DNA from: Ephemerocybe angulata
Taxonomy: Eukaryota; Basidiomycota; Agaricomycetes; Agaricales; Psathyrellaceae
Direction of reading: 5' to 3'
NCBI GenBank assembly: GCA_013368325.1
Contig: JAACJK010000059.1
Span: 186,001 to 250,000 of the forward strand
DNA: 64,000 nt
Part shown: one piece after another, positions 33,001 through 45,282 of the stretch
How positions within the stretch are numbered: the stretch's first letter is position 1
How the letters are laid out: every line of letters begins with the position of its first letter
Made by a program: the position numbers and the translations under genes
The notes under the pieces: model-generated
The model's database searches: none
What the model was told of the DNA's origin: nothing
Seen by the model: only the letters and a program-made list of their open reading frames with translations

Positions 33001-36000
33001 AAGTGCGATTCAGGGGGACAGCTCGCGATGGTGGCCATCGGTGTGCTTGGACATCCGTCGCTGCCGTTGACGTGAGCGGCCCTTGTTTCTCAGCTCGGCG
33101 TGACAGGCAGAGGCAGTTCATGTCGATGCCCTTAGCTAAGGTAGCAGTCGATCGAGCGCCTCCGACCTCCAAATTGCCATGCCCCGTCCTGATCTTCCAG
33201 TCCGCACGTCTTGCTGAATGGGAGACCCGTGAAGTGAATGGGCGTGGACTGGGAGGTCCATGGCAGGGCGTATGTTAATCAAAACATATCGGTGCGGTTT
33301 CAAGTCGGAAGCGCGATGGTCCGACACGACAATCGAAACCGAACAGGACATACCCCGGTTCCCGATATAGCGCAGGCTGCGAGGGGACGTCGAGAGATCC
33401 TTGTGTCTGGTGCGCGGTGCTTGGATTGCCACGGTACTACCGTGGTAGAGCCGTCCCCCTCTGACAGGAGTATCGCTCGGTTCATCCGTAGTGGCGAAAC
33501 ACTCGACGTTTATTTTGGTGGACTTGGTGGACTTGGGGGCTAGATGGGAAGAGAATGCGGGACGTCGGGGATGTACAGGATGTGTGTCTAAGGCGCGCCT
33601 GGGCGTAGCCTAGGCAGGTGCGCACTCTGACGCGGAGGCTGTCGTGGGATCGAGCATTTTTATGGAAGGTGTTCTTCTTGAACAGCTTTTCTGGCTTCGG
33701 GATCGCTCGTCTTCGCTCGCCTCTGGGCTGGCCGAGTCGTAGCCTGAGGTACGGCGAGCGGGCGAGGGATGTGCGTGCCCGACTGCAGGTCGGGCGTGAT
33801 CTGGATCAGACCTCGGCTGCTATTTTAGGCGCCCGACTCGCGACGAGCCGCTGGATGGCCGGTCACTGTTTTGAGCAGGCGCCGATTCGGGCTCTGCACA
33901 CGCTCTGAGGCCGAGCGAGGGCGGCGCGGATAAAGGCACTCAGTTTCACTCGTCCCGAGGCCGAGGCGAAGGCTTTCGATTGTAATGCGAGCGAACTTGG
34001 TGATGTTGAGAGATTGGAAGGTATTCCACCATCATGGATGGAATCACGGCATACCCAGTGGCTTCTCCTCTTCGTACTCGAGTACGTACCATGCCATATA
34101 CCGTATGTACTTACTTACATACTTCATCCACGCGAATGCCTCTTCTGGCGGATGGTGGCTGAATATTGGCGTCGCGAGCTCGATTGGATGCTGTCCTGGT
34201 AAGTTTCAAGAATCAATGGTGGCTTAGGGTCCTTGCTGCGATGGGCTGTGATAAGATAGATACCTACTTATTATGACCGCCAATACGAGGTAGATAGATG
34301 GATAGATGGGGCATAACGGCAGCGTTCAGCTTGCTTCCGACGACTTTCCTAACTTCCTCTCAGTGAAGGGTGAGCGATGGTGATGGGGCGGTATATGTAA
34401 GTATCGTATTTGTGAGCGTATGAGGCTAAGTTTGAGCCAGAGTTTTGGAGTGGATATGTGTTTATACTTGGAAACGAAGGTGATGGATGTGCCGGTACCT
34501 CGCTGGACGACATCGTATGTAGTTGTTATCCGGACGCCTTTAAAGTATCGCATGTATTTGCCGTTTAGGGCGCGTCTTCCCTCGCTATAGTACTGGGTGG
34601 AATGGACGGGGCCTGAGCTTAAACTTGACGCTGTCCGCTGTTTCTCGAGATCTGAAAAGGTGAGTATGACTAGGGAAGATACCTAGGGATGTTCGAAGTT
34701 GGGTGGTATACTGATGCTATACCCGCGCGCGCTTCAAGCAGCTAAGCGTAACTCATGGAACTTTCTTAAACGAGGTAGACGCAGGTGTGATAAGGGTGAC
34801 TGCGTTGCGAGCGCTTCCACTTCGACGTCGTGATATCCCTACGTGCGATGTGACGAGGTACAACGCTATATGTGATTTATTGTGCTATAGGATGTCCAGG
34901 AAGGAAGATGAGTGAGTGGTCAGGATGATGGTGATGGTGATGATGGAGCACGTTAGAGTAGCTCATACTATCGGACGCTATACAGACACGCGCAGGCCAT
35001 GAACCCGCGAAGGTCGTTGGGCGTTCGTAGATGGATGGATGGCGAGATCAGTGGCTTGGATGGATAGATGGAGAAACGCAGGTGGCCTTTGAGCGGCGCA
35101 GGAGGTGATTCACGATTTCATGGATGGCATTGGATACGGTATGTAAATCTATCGTGAGCATTTCATTTCGACTCGTGCCGGGTATCAGGTTCCCATGAGT
35201 ATCCTTCGGAGTGCTTCTTCGTGGTTCTGCGCGGAATTGGGCGAGGCGGAGTTGGGGCTGGGGTGGGGGATCCACGGACTCGGGGAGGGGGTGCTAGCCA
35301 TGGACGGACGCTTGGATGGATAGATGGATGGATTTGGGATAGACCGGAATGCGATGGAGTGGGTGTGCTGCGTACTATGTTTTGGTCATCTCTATTCGGA
35401 AGACTTGAAAACTTGGAGTATTGGAAGGCAGTCTAGCAGTATGTAAGTGGGAGAAGACCTGCAGTGATGCTAGCTATTTCTGGGCTATGATGAGCGGGTG
35501 GAGCGGAGAGAAGCTTCACTTCACTTACTGTGTTGTCATTGTTCTCCCTGACTCTCGAGCTCCTCGCTTCTGAGGTTCGTATTGTCGGTTGTCGGCATGT
35601 CCGTGGTGCAGACGTCCTGACCGACTGACTTGTTATGACGACGATTAATGATTCTCCACGGATATCCACCTATTCGCGAGCGAGAATTCGTGCCTTTGTT
35701 CGCTCGCGCTATGTTCGAATAGGGATGTGCTGGATTCGGTGTTCTAAGCACGAATGAATTGGAGAAGCAGGCCGTGTTTGGGCAGGTGGCTCTTTGAGCT
35801 GTATGCACTGCGTTGAGGCACGAACCGAGAACAGACGGTGACCCTCCCATTGTCCGTACTATCGAAGCTTAATGTCGAAGTTCTGCGATCCAAATTACTT
35901 ACTCGTCTCCCATTGACATGAAGTCTCCACCTCCTCGTTCCCGGCGCCAAACGAGTGTTAGTGCTATTCAGTATGGACAGGGTAGGTAGAGTTCTCGGTG

Positions 36001-39000
36001 AACGCCGAGCATCCACCCGTATCCGTTCCTGTGGCACCTGAAAATTATTTTCCATTCCAAGTTTGAGGCCAGCGTCTTCTGTGCTTCTGATGAGCTTCTT
36101 CGTCGAGTTCCTCGCCTGCTGATGACATCGAAAAGGCAGGCAGGTGGACACGCTGTGCCTTCTCTCTGCGTCTTCTCGCCTTCCTCCATTTGCTTCTCAG
36201 ACTTCGGCGGGCTGTTCAACAAAAGTTGGATTGAGTAGGATGGCGATGGTAATTCAAGAATCAAGATGTCGGCCCTTCTCTAGGTAGAAGACGGGCCCAC
36301 CGTCTTGGTCTGGAGCTAGGAGAAGGAAAGAAAGAGAAAATAGACGAAGGTTCCTGGGATGTTTTGTGGGTGGGTGGCGAGGTGGACGAAGGTCGAGCCG
36401 GTCGGCGGGCCGTGGGAGTGGCGCGCGGGCGCCATTGTCCTGTTAAGCGATCGACGGAATAGGCGCTCGCGCTCCATCACCACGTTCGTGGTTCATAGCC
36501 ACCGCATAACACCACTGGCATATTGTGCTGCGTGTGGTACACCTGAGGACTGTCATCGTTGGCAGATTGGCCTGGTGGTATGCTGCGGGAGACACTGACG
36601 GCTAAGGTCATCTCGGTGACCTAGTAGGCCAAGCAAATCCCAAGACGACCTCGGGACGGGGTACCCATGAAAGCTTGTAAGAATAGCACTTGAAGATCAG
36701 CACGTTGGCAACGTGGCCTGGTAATGGGCGCTGTGAAGCGCTTCCTCGTGCAATTCGAGGGTGCTTAGACGTGCTAGCTTTCCGACTTATCGTATTGATT
36801 AACTCGGAATGTGAGTAGTACATAGAAGACTCGCGAGAACAATGATGTGATAGGCGAAGGTGAAGAGGATTGTACTTTGTGATTGGGGTGAGGGTTGGTG
36901 AGAGGAACGCGGGAAGACTTGGATGGGAAGGAAGGGGGTGTTCGTGCAGCGCTGAATCCCCGGACGAATTTGTTGTAAGTTGCTGACTAGGTGGTTCCGT
37001 GTATGTACATAGTGTATTATAGCGTAGGTTGGATATGGTATGGGGTGTGTAGATCTGACGGGAACTGGTAGAGATCGCTCCAAGGCACTCACGGTATGTT
37101 CAACAAGCTTTCTCGGTTTTCGGAATGTCGATGGTCGTCACTGCGAAGTCGTCGAACATAGGGCCCAGAGAGCGCTGGAGCACGCCATTCATACATATAC
37201 GTGTGATGATGGTGAGGACTTGGATGAGGTTAGTCTTGGGGGACTTGGAGGGGAATTTTGGGATGTGGGATGTGGGAGGCGTTGCGTAGCGCCCACATAG
37301 AGTGCCTTGCGAAGCTCGTCTTGGAAGGGCATTTCGGAAGAGGCCTGGGAAAGGGGCGCGAGCTCTCGACTTCAACCTTAATTGCAAAGTTCACCAGAAG
37401 AGTGGAACGGGTTGACCTGTCTGTCGTTCTACTTGACTCGGTGGTGGAGTTGGTGGTGGTGTCTCCAGTTGCAGCTGCTTGCACACTGTGACAGCCGCGT
37501 TGAGGTATATTGCTTTGATGGTGGAGGCGAGGCCGCCGTGCGCACGGGAAGATGGCTGAAGATGGACGGTGCAGAAGGCGGCTCAGTCGCAACTCAACTA
37601 TCCTATTCAATGGTACATATGTAGATACCTGGCCTCCTTGAATCGTATGGTTAGATTGCACCCGTGCGTCGTCGGCCACCCGGTCATCCAACCAAACTAA
37701 CAACTTCTGTCAAACTTCTGTCGTGTTCAGATGGTCCCGCTCGCACCTCGCTTTGATAGATATATTTCTCACTAATTCTTGCTTACCTCCTGACGAAAAG
37801 ACTGCATAGAATTCGTCAGAACTTGGAGGCCGACGTTCGCCCACCCGCTCACCCACGCACTGTCTGCAGGGTCCTCTGGAGTATCGGCAACTAAATAATA
37901 CTTCCAGAAACATACCGACTGTTACCTATCTCAAATCAAAATGTTCATACCCAAGTAAGTAACCTAGCCGGAGCCGGACAGTGGAAACCATCCATCCAGA
38001 TTTCACAGCCAGCTCAATTGAATTGAATTGAATGGAATTAAATGGCCGACTGGGGCAGGCGGGCGGACCCAAGTAACTCGCGCATCCGCATGGGGGTCGG
38101 GAGGGAGGCGGCACCAGTGCAAGCGCGAAGTGTGGCTGAAGTTGGGCTGAAGCGTACTCGTATATTACGATTGAGGCAGAGCGCTCGTAGTCAGCGCTGA
38201 CTAGCGCGGACTGCGCAAGGCGAATAGCTGAGTTGTTGTGGGGAATGGTAAGAATAGCTGGCGTCATAGCGTTCGTCATTATTTGAATTGACTTTTGCGC
38301 CGCCCGAGATACGTTTGCGCTAGGACCATAGGCGGGAGGGCGTGGAATGTAGCAGCAGGCCGCCGGCGGAGCTAAGGCGCCCTGGCTGGAAATTTCCGCC
38401 ATTGTTTGTCTCTTAGCAGCGACTGGAAATTAGGATTTTCAAATTCTGCCGCGAAGAGGTTAGGTACCCGTGGTTAATAGAGGGGTTTCTGATAAGTGGG
38501 TTATGTATTGGGCAGGGGTGTGAGCGCTACGTGGATGGAAGGTCAGAGAAGGACGGAAGGAGGGAGAAGGAAGGAAGCCTGGGGGAAGGAAGGACGGTCG
38601 GTGAGGCACCAGGCTCCCGTGGCCAGGGTCCTGGGATTCCTGGTTGCTGCGAGTGAATGAACTCGATACTGGTAAATTAACTTGATGTTGTTCAGGCAGG
38701 TCCTTAGGATCACACGCAGGGGTAGTAGGAGTGCAGAATGCACTAAGCAAGCGTCTTGCTTTGAATATATGAGATGGGTCCAGTGTAGTGCAGTTACATG
38801 TATGTGTATAGAGGTGTTGTACATAAGTGGGGTTGGTGGGCGAGGCCGGCAGCCGTCTAGGTGGTTGAATGATATGCAGATAATAGAGGAAAGCGAAAGC
38901 GAAGAGATGAACGAGTGGTGCTTGTGTTTTGGGTGGTACAAGAAAGGGTATGGCATGTCAGGCATGGCGTGAGCGAGGACGGACTGTGGTCGATGCTGGC

Positions 39001-39054
39001 TGAAATCAGAGGAAAGGAAAGGCGAACTCTATGCGATGGGAAAGGAGGGTGGGA
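30006..39054. other. Nine-kilobase gene-poor region
   Basis: Six-frame reading shows only short frames (mostly under 160 codons) with no recognisable domain, no splice-linked coding run and no tRNA or rRNA. It contains a T-run near 30683, telomere-like G-runs near 31.35 kb, and simple GGAT/GATA repeats at about 34.29, 35.03-35.06 and 35.31-35.33 kb. Further on are a degenerate GAATT run at about 38.02-38.04 kb and small ATGTAC/TACTTAC palindromes. The frame at 32898-33278 begins with a signal-peptide-like stretch (AAVLIVVLFSSVVTG) but lacks other support. It may be long regulatory DNA or noncoding RNA around the ECL1-like gene. Confidence 0.6.
31346..31390 (+). repeat. Telomere-like G-run cluster, potential G-quadruplex
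   Basis: At least six runs of three or more G in 45 bases, several spaced by TTA or TTAA (GGGTTAAGGG, GGGTTAGGG). The first four runs (31346-31371) have spacers of 4, 7 and 3 nt and meet the usual G-quadruplex pattern. TTAGGG is the usual basidiomycete telomere unit. This could be a degenerate interstitial telomeric tract or chance G-richness. Confidence 0.5.
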
Positions 39055-39840
39055 TCATGCGATGGCGTAGGAGGCGCGTCGGCCGCGGGCGAGGTACGCG
39101 GCGGCGTCTGAGGGTGCGGGTTTTTGGTGGGCAAAGTCGATGGGGGAGTGGGGCCGCGTGTGTGCGGGAGACTGGGCTGGGGAGACCCAGGAGAGGACGG
39201 TGTCGAAGACGTTGTATTGCGACACGGGGGTTGCGAGTGCGCTCGAGTCCGTTGTTTGGCCCGTGCTCGTTGAGTAGGCCGCGGAGGCGGTGGACTCGAG
39301 CGCGGCTGGGCGTATTGCGCTCGGCCGTGCAGGCTTGGAGGGTGCGGGGCGCGGAGTGTTTGTTGTGCAGAGAGTTGGGGGAAGTGGCCGGTGCGGGCGG
39401 AGAAGGTTTGGTGGTGGGCACGCGGTCATTGTTTTTGGCGAAAAGTTTGAAATTGAGGAGCGGCGGGAGGGGCTGGAGTATGCGGAGGAGCGGCTGGATT
39501 GGGGGCGAGAGATGGGGGCAGGGCAGACTGGTGCGCCTGGGACGACGGCTGCAGCCCAGGCGGCGATGCCGTCGTAGTCGTTGCCGGTGTAGTGCAGCGG
39601 CGGGGAGACGTCCTCGACGTCGTGGTAGAAGGTTTCTACATCCTCTGAAAGCGAGGCTTCGTATGCGGACATCTCGAGCTCGTAGGGGAGTCTGGAGGGG
39701 CCTGCGGCGGGGCGGCAGTCCTGTGAGCAGTAGGGCGAGAGGCTGAGGCCGTCCTTGGGGCTGGTCAGTGCGGGCTCGACGACGACGAGCACTGGACTTA
39801 CGATGTGCTTGCTGCAGGTGAGGCACCAGTCGATGTCCAT
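39055..39840 (-). CDS. ECL1-like zinc-binding protein
   Basis: Single-exon frame of 261 codons. The N-terminus MDIDWCLTCSKHI ... SLSPYCSQDCR gives the CxxC...YCSxxC pattern of the fungal ECL1 family (extender of chronological lifespan in yeasts), a short zinc-binding module usually at the extreme N-terminus. The remainder is Ser/Pro-rich and disordered (PISRPQSSRSSAYSSPSRRS), with a short ordered piece near the C-terminus (QYNVFDTVLSWVSPAQS). Family members affect stress response and lifespan and are thought to act in transcription regulation. This is the only ordinary gene I can support across 20 kb. Its 5' leader contains an AGATCC repeat. Confidence 0.8.
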   Translation of the reverse strand: MDIDWCLTCSKHIVSPVLVVVEPALTSPKDGLSLSPYCSQDCRPAAGPSRLPYELEMSAYEASLSEDVETFYHDVEDVSPPLHYTGNDYDGIAAWAAAVVPGAPVCPAPISRPQSSRSSAYSSPSRRSSISNFSPKTMTACPPPNLLRPHRPLPPTLCTTNTPRPAPSKPARPSAIRPAALESTASAAYSTSTGQTTDSSALATPVSQYNVFDTVLSWVSPAQSPAHTRPHSPIDFAHQKPAPSDAAAYLARGRRASYAIA

Positions 39841-42800
39841 CGTGTTGTGAGCGGGGGAGTGAGGCCTCCCACTTCTAGGCGCCTGCTATTTAAAACAGAG
39901 TGAACGCAGAGCACGCCCAGATCCAGATCCAGATCCAGATTCAGATGCGGCGTGACCCGTCACACAGTCACATCCCCGTACGCTCCCTGCTCTCTCCCGC
40001 TCCTGCTCCCAGCTGAACCATCCTCCGTCCGCCGCCAATCCTCCTCCCCGCACTCTCGCTGCCCTGCTGCGACCGCGTCTGCTGCAGGACCTCCTCCTCA
40101 TCCCCAGCGCACCCCGCATTTCGAGAACAATGGCTGGGAATGGCGTGATGCCCCCGGGGACTTGGTGCACACCGGGAATCTCGATCGCACCCGTCAGCGC
40201 CCGCTTTGGGCAAGCTGCCAAATGGAATTTCTGCGCAGAACCGCGTCCTGACTAGGACGAGGCACCGTGGGACCGGGACCCAGTCCACCCCAGATCTCCC
40301 GTCCATGGTCCAGCGCTGCTAAGCCGCCGGGGCAGTCCAGGCGCGCTCTGGCTCTGCGCAGGGATTCAGAACCTTTGCAGGGAAGCGCGCTTTTCGCTGG
40401 ACCGCTCTCGCTCCCGGCTTGCCTGTTTGCCTCGCACGGCGAGAGCTAATCTTGCTGGCGTTCTTCGCGACGATGCATCGTCTGACCCGCCACCCAGTCA
40501 CTCGCCAGACCGGGTCTCGCGAGTCCCGGACGGTCTTACGCAGGACTGCGCGGGAGGCAGCAGCGTTTTAGCCTTTGCGTCGCCAATGGGTTCACACCTG
40601 TCTACCCAGATGTGGCGCTTTTCGATGTGGAGGGAGAGCGTCGCCACCATGCTGCTGCAGTGCGAGCGCCCCATCAGACTTCCGTCAGCGAAACGAGGGT
40701 GCTTTGTTGGTACATACATTCACCATGAAATATACGACGAGGCGAGCTCGCACTTGCCCCAGCGCTGCGATTCGAACCATCCATCATACACCCAAGCTAT
40801 GGTTGCAGGGACATATCGAAGGTCGCGAAGGACAAGTATCTCGACACCCTCACCCTTCTTCTTCCACTATGTTGTAAGGCCTTGTTCTATCAGAATCAAT
40901 GGCGACAAATGCCATTGTCTGCTATGTGTGAACCTTCGAACTCGTAAGGGCAACAGATCGACATGTGAGTACAGTAACTTCATGGCGAAGCTCGAGTTTT
41001 TGCCAGGCTCTGAGTCTAAGCGACCGCCGACAGCCGACGCAGCGCGCGACGCGACGGTGATCTCCACCATTGTTCCTCGCTGTTCTGTTTGCTTCGAAAT
41101 AACATACGTACGGCAACTTGAACACACTCTTTCCCCGCAGATTTTAGACTTGAAGCCGACAGGCACCCCAAAACCCAGTTTTGCCCCCGTCCCAAGTCGC
41201 AGCTTCACACTTTCCTATTCCAGCAGCAACATAAAAACAAGCGTAACAAGCGCGCTCGGGAACGTCCGAGGGGCATCGCCACCTCGACGGTCCCTGCAAG
41301 GTCCCTGCTCGGGAGTCGGAATGACGAGCGTCCTCCGCCGACCGACACTGAGGAGAGTATGTAACTGACCCGCGAGTGAATGACGGTGGGAGGGAGGACC
41401 CTGCATGATGATGAGGATGACGGGCGGGGATAGTTCCCTGCTTTGATTAGGGGTCAATTAGGCGCTAGATCCAGGACCAGGTCACCAGGACCAGGACCCT
41501 GACTGAGCCTGACTGGATGAGCTCTTCCCAGGCGTGTGCGTGGGTACCGAGCGCGGTGACGACCACCGCCGCCGACGTCGACGTGCCTGCGCGACGCCGA
41601 GTGAAGACAATGGCGAGTTGCGATCACTGCTGGTATGGAGGTATGTAAAGTTGGTAGTTTTGTTTTTTGTTCGTGTACGTTACACAGAGGAGTCCTGTAG
41701 TAACTAGCTATTGTGCTGTTGAGTGGGCGATTAATTAGTGGGCGCTGCGCGAGCGAAATCGCTTTGGGTTCCGTACGTATGTACGTATGTCTGTGGGGAC
41801 TGGAGACGCCCAGAGTCAGACCGCGTCGATGTGCTGTATTTGGGTTTGCGACACACGAGGCGTGCTGTACTGTCCTAATCATTTCCCCATTTTCTTGAAT
41901 GCGTCCTTGAAAGGCTTCTTTGCTTTCCCCTTTCATCTATGCATGGAAAGCGCCTGCTCCGGAAAGAAGGTTTGAAATATCTGCTTCCGTAGGTGTGGGG
42001 GTGGTGGAGTTGGAGTTGGATTTACAGGGCTGGATGACAGATGAATGGAGGTGCCAGGGACGGATATGTTTAGCTTTTGGATGGACACCGACGAAAGTGG
42101 ACCCGTCGCGCAATAGATAACAAATACAAGGCGTCTCTCCTCTTGGGATACAGGGAAGACACTGAGAAGTTTAGGGGTACCATTCAATGTCGTATCAGCG
42201 CCGCTGCTGTGCATCATTGTCTTCAAAAAATTATTTAGACGCCCGTCCGCGCTCCCGAACGAAAGTTCCAGATGTCCGGTGTATGTCAGTCACTACGAGT
42301 TAAAATACGCTCCAGCCACTATCTAGGACTCTCTGCGATCTATAAGCGTTTTTGAGTGTTGGCGGTCAGGGCTGCCCGAAGGACAGAGGCACGGGTTCGA
42401 CCGTCCCAGTTCGTATTTCTGTTCGAGCTGCTGTGCAGAAATAGACGCGCGCGATATTAGCTGCAGCAGTCGTCGCATTTAGATCTAGCTGCGCAGCTAC
42501 TCACGAAACATCGCGGTGTGATTTGCCCTTCATGCTATGTATATGCGAGTACGCCTCTCTGGTACTATTTCCTTCCCCGTCCGTCCGCTTTCGTATTTGT
42601 GAAGGAAGGTGGATGCGGATTCGCCCGACGGGGGATATAGGATCTCTTCTCAACGACGTGACCCAAGGTCATTCGCCGAACTCGAACGATCCCCCTATCC
42701 TCCATGCAAGTACATACGATGCTTCTATTCAAGCTGGAGTGGAATAGTGACGTCTTTCAGTTTGGCGTTTTTGCCCCCGCTGCGGCATCGCCTGCCCTGC

Positions 42801-44604
42801 CTGCCCGCCTATCTCTCGGACAATGGGAGATAAGAATTCGAAGTTTGATGTGAAGAGAGGTGAGGAAGCGGCCGTGAGTCGGGGAATGGAATAGGGAGCG
42901 AGTTGGCGTATGGATGAGGTCGCCATTTTTCTCACTGGGATCTTCTGGGTCCGAGTCGGCGCTTGTTGAGGTGCCCCTATGTCATTATTGCTTGCGCGTC
43001 GCGGAAGGGATGGATGCGGAGACTGCAGGACTTGGTGTGTAGTATATTCATCTTTTTTTACAGATGCCCTCAAATCATGTGGAGCAAGAGAAGTTTCGCA
43101 CTTAACTGCATCTTTAGCAGACTGTGACAGTGACGCTGGAGAAGGTATTCGCAGATTTCGAAGCCTACCTATCCTCCATTGTTCTGCCAGAGAGACTTGA
43201 CGGTACCCCGTTACGCCTTATGTAAAACCAAATGAGTCTTCTTCCCGATTCCGATTCTTGCATTTCACCTTGTCACAGTAGGTATCGTATAATTAAGTAT
43301 TAAGAAAAGAAAAGGTGCACTGTCGCGGGAGAAGGAAAGTGAGATGTGCGTTGAGCTAAGCCGCTAAGCCAAGCGGAGGCGTGGTGTGCCACAAAATGAC
43401 CGGCCATACCCCGACCTCAGCGTTCTCGGCGACTTGACTTGTTAATTGAGCGGGGCCACCCTGGAATCCCGCTCGGCGAGGGGCTGATGCAATAATTGAA
43501 CGGTGTCGCACTTGCGTACTAAGGAGGGAGCTTCGGGCTCGTCTTTGGGTTCATCTCCGTCGCCGAAGCACCGCAAATTTTGAATCACCGATCCACTTTG
43601 GTGGGGCGATGGCTGGGCTCGGAGACTGGGAGGTGTTGATCGACGACGTCCCCGCGAATCCAGGAGTCCTTGGCGTACCATTGTGCGTGAAACGAGTATG
43701 CAGGTTGAGGGGTTGCAACTTTTGTGTTTCCTCAGACCAGTCAGATTTGCTGGGTTGGACATAGAGATTCTCTGAAAGTGCGCGAGGGAGTTAGATCAGT
43801 GCTTGAGCAGTGCCATAGGATCATATCACTAGGCGCGCGCTCGCGAGAACAAGCGCCGAGTCCTCTGTCAGATGAGAATCGCCACACGGAGGGGCCTTTC
43901 AACTTTCTATCGTTGGATGTCGAAAAGACTCACGCATCATGAACTCGTGAGGTCGCCGCTTTTGTGAATTCATTTCCCATACCGTCGTAGGAGTCATTTG
44001 AGACCGCTGGACATATGAATGCCCCCGACTCGGCGCTTGTTCATGACGTACGAGAAATAGTTGGTTGTATTGTAACGTATAACTTGCATCGCGGGAGAGC
44101 TTATTTTGTTCTTTTTCTCGGGCGTAGTAGGTTTCGAGGGATGTAGCGGAGGAGAGGCGGGCTATGCCCGACGTAAGTGCCCAAGTAAGTTAGTTTGTAC
44201 GTACGAACAGTTGCGAGGAGCTCACTCCGTCGCAACAGCGCATGGAACGAGAACCACATTCGTGTCACGCACGCTTCAGGCCTCAGGCTTCCAGTTCCAC
44301 AGCGACGCATAGTTGACGACTTCACCGTCTCCGTCACAAATTACATAAAATATAAGCCCTCCCCCTTCCTCTTTCATCCCAGATCTGTTGCTATACTTGT
44401 CCAACCTTGCTTGCGATCGCGGGAGAAGGATGATTGTGAGTGAGTACAGTACGCGTGGGGCCTCCCGCCTATGAAAGCTACGGTGACAGGCCCCAAGGTG
44501 TATGAAGGCCCTCAGGGGGGGAATCCCGTTCGGTCAGGAGTTGTTCTGCTTTCGAGATTCGAGGGTGCCTTCGAAGTTCGGGATGGGTTCATCTCCGTTC
44601 TTCT
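39841..44604. other. Gene-poor region upstream of the ECL1-like gene
   Basis: No recognisable gene. The longest frame, 40427-41368 plus (313 codons), has no domain, mixed composition and no splice partners; I treat it as noncoding. CCAGGA-type repeats occur near 41.47-41.50 kb. Segments at about 43.46-43.56 and 44.52-44.60 kb show weak mutual similarity, both containing GGGTTCATCTCCGT. The region ends at the target site of the mobile element. Confidence 0.55.
39917..39946 (+). repeat. CCAGAT hexanucleotide microsatellite
   Basis: About five units of CCAGAT, the last degenerate (TCAGAT), 77 bp upstream of the ECL1-like ATG, probably in its leader or core promoter. Confidence 0.8.
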
Positions 44605-44612
44605 AGGTGGGT
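44605..44612 (+). repeat. Left copy of target-site duplication AGGTGGGT
   Basis: Identical to 48577-48584 and directly abutting the left inverted repeat. Together they bracket the element exactly. The outer bases are ambiguous: a 6-bp TSD (GGTGGG) with one more base at each TIR end (starting TACTG) fits equally. Confidence 0.8.
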
Positions 44613-44662
44613 ACTGTGCTACAGCCGTATCAGGATGAAATAATCCAGAGAAGAGGCCAGCT
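44613..44662 (+). repeat. Left terminal inverted repeat, 50 bp
   Basis: Begins ACTGTGCTACAGCC and ends AGAGGCCAGCT. Perfect reverse complement of 48527-48576 over 50 bases; similarity stops abruptly inward. Confidence 0.92.
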
Positions 44663-45282
44663 GCTGCTGATGTACGCTTCCCTTCCGTCCTTCTTCTCGG
44701 TTCGAAGGGCCGACGTCTGCGGGAAGGGTCTGCAGGTGTCATTACGTGGGGAAGCGCCTTGACTTCGAAGGTTAGATTCTAGGTTCTATGTTATTTCGTA
44801 TGTTCTTGAAGCAGCTGGCAGCGCACATCAGTAGATACGGGGCTGTCTTTGGGCACCCTTGATGGCGATAACATGAGGATCAAACAAACAAATGCAAAAC
44901 ATAAGTACGCTGCTGGCATTGCTTCCACGGCCTGAGGTTTGTTTTCCGGACATGATGTCCAGTCCAGAAGTCCACAAGCTCTGCATCTCCTGCGTCTCCC
45001 GCTCCCTCATGCAAACTAGAACCACCGGGGAGCGGATAATAAACGCTCGCGGCCACCACGAGCATTATGAGGTGAAGACCCGGCCTGGCTGCAATAAAAG
45101 AATGGCTATCCTCATCTTTTCGATAGGTTTCTCAACCGCTTCTGGATTCGTGCATTACACCGGGACGATGAGTGGAGTTACTAACAATCCAGACGGCAAA
45201 AACCAGTACAAAGACTGTCGTAAGTCTTATTCTTTACCTCTGTTCCCCCTTCATGCGCTGAGACGACTGGGAAGCTTCGAAG

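Noticed and set aside
35020..35345. GGAT/GATA simple repeats as a possible satellite or CRISPR-like array
   Set aside because: Units are 4 bp and imperfect with no spacers; ordinary microsatellite sequence.
40427..41368. 313-codon plus-strand frame upstream of the ECL1-like gene
   Set aside because: No recognisable domain, irregular composition and no splice-linked continuation; most likely a chance open frame.
42370..42420. GGGTTCGACC resembling a tRNA B box
   Set aside because: The flanking bases do not form a 5-bp T stem and no anticodon or D arm can be drawn.
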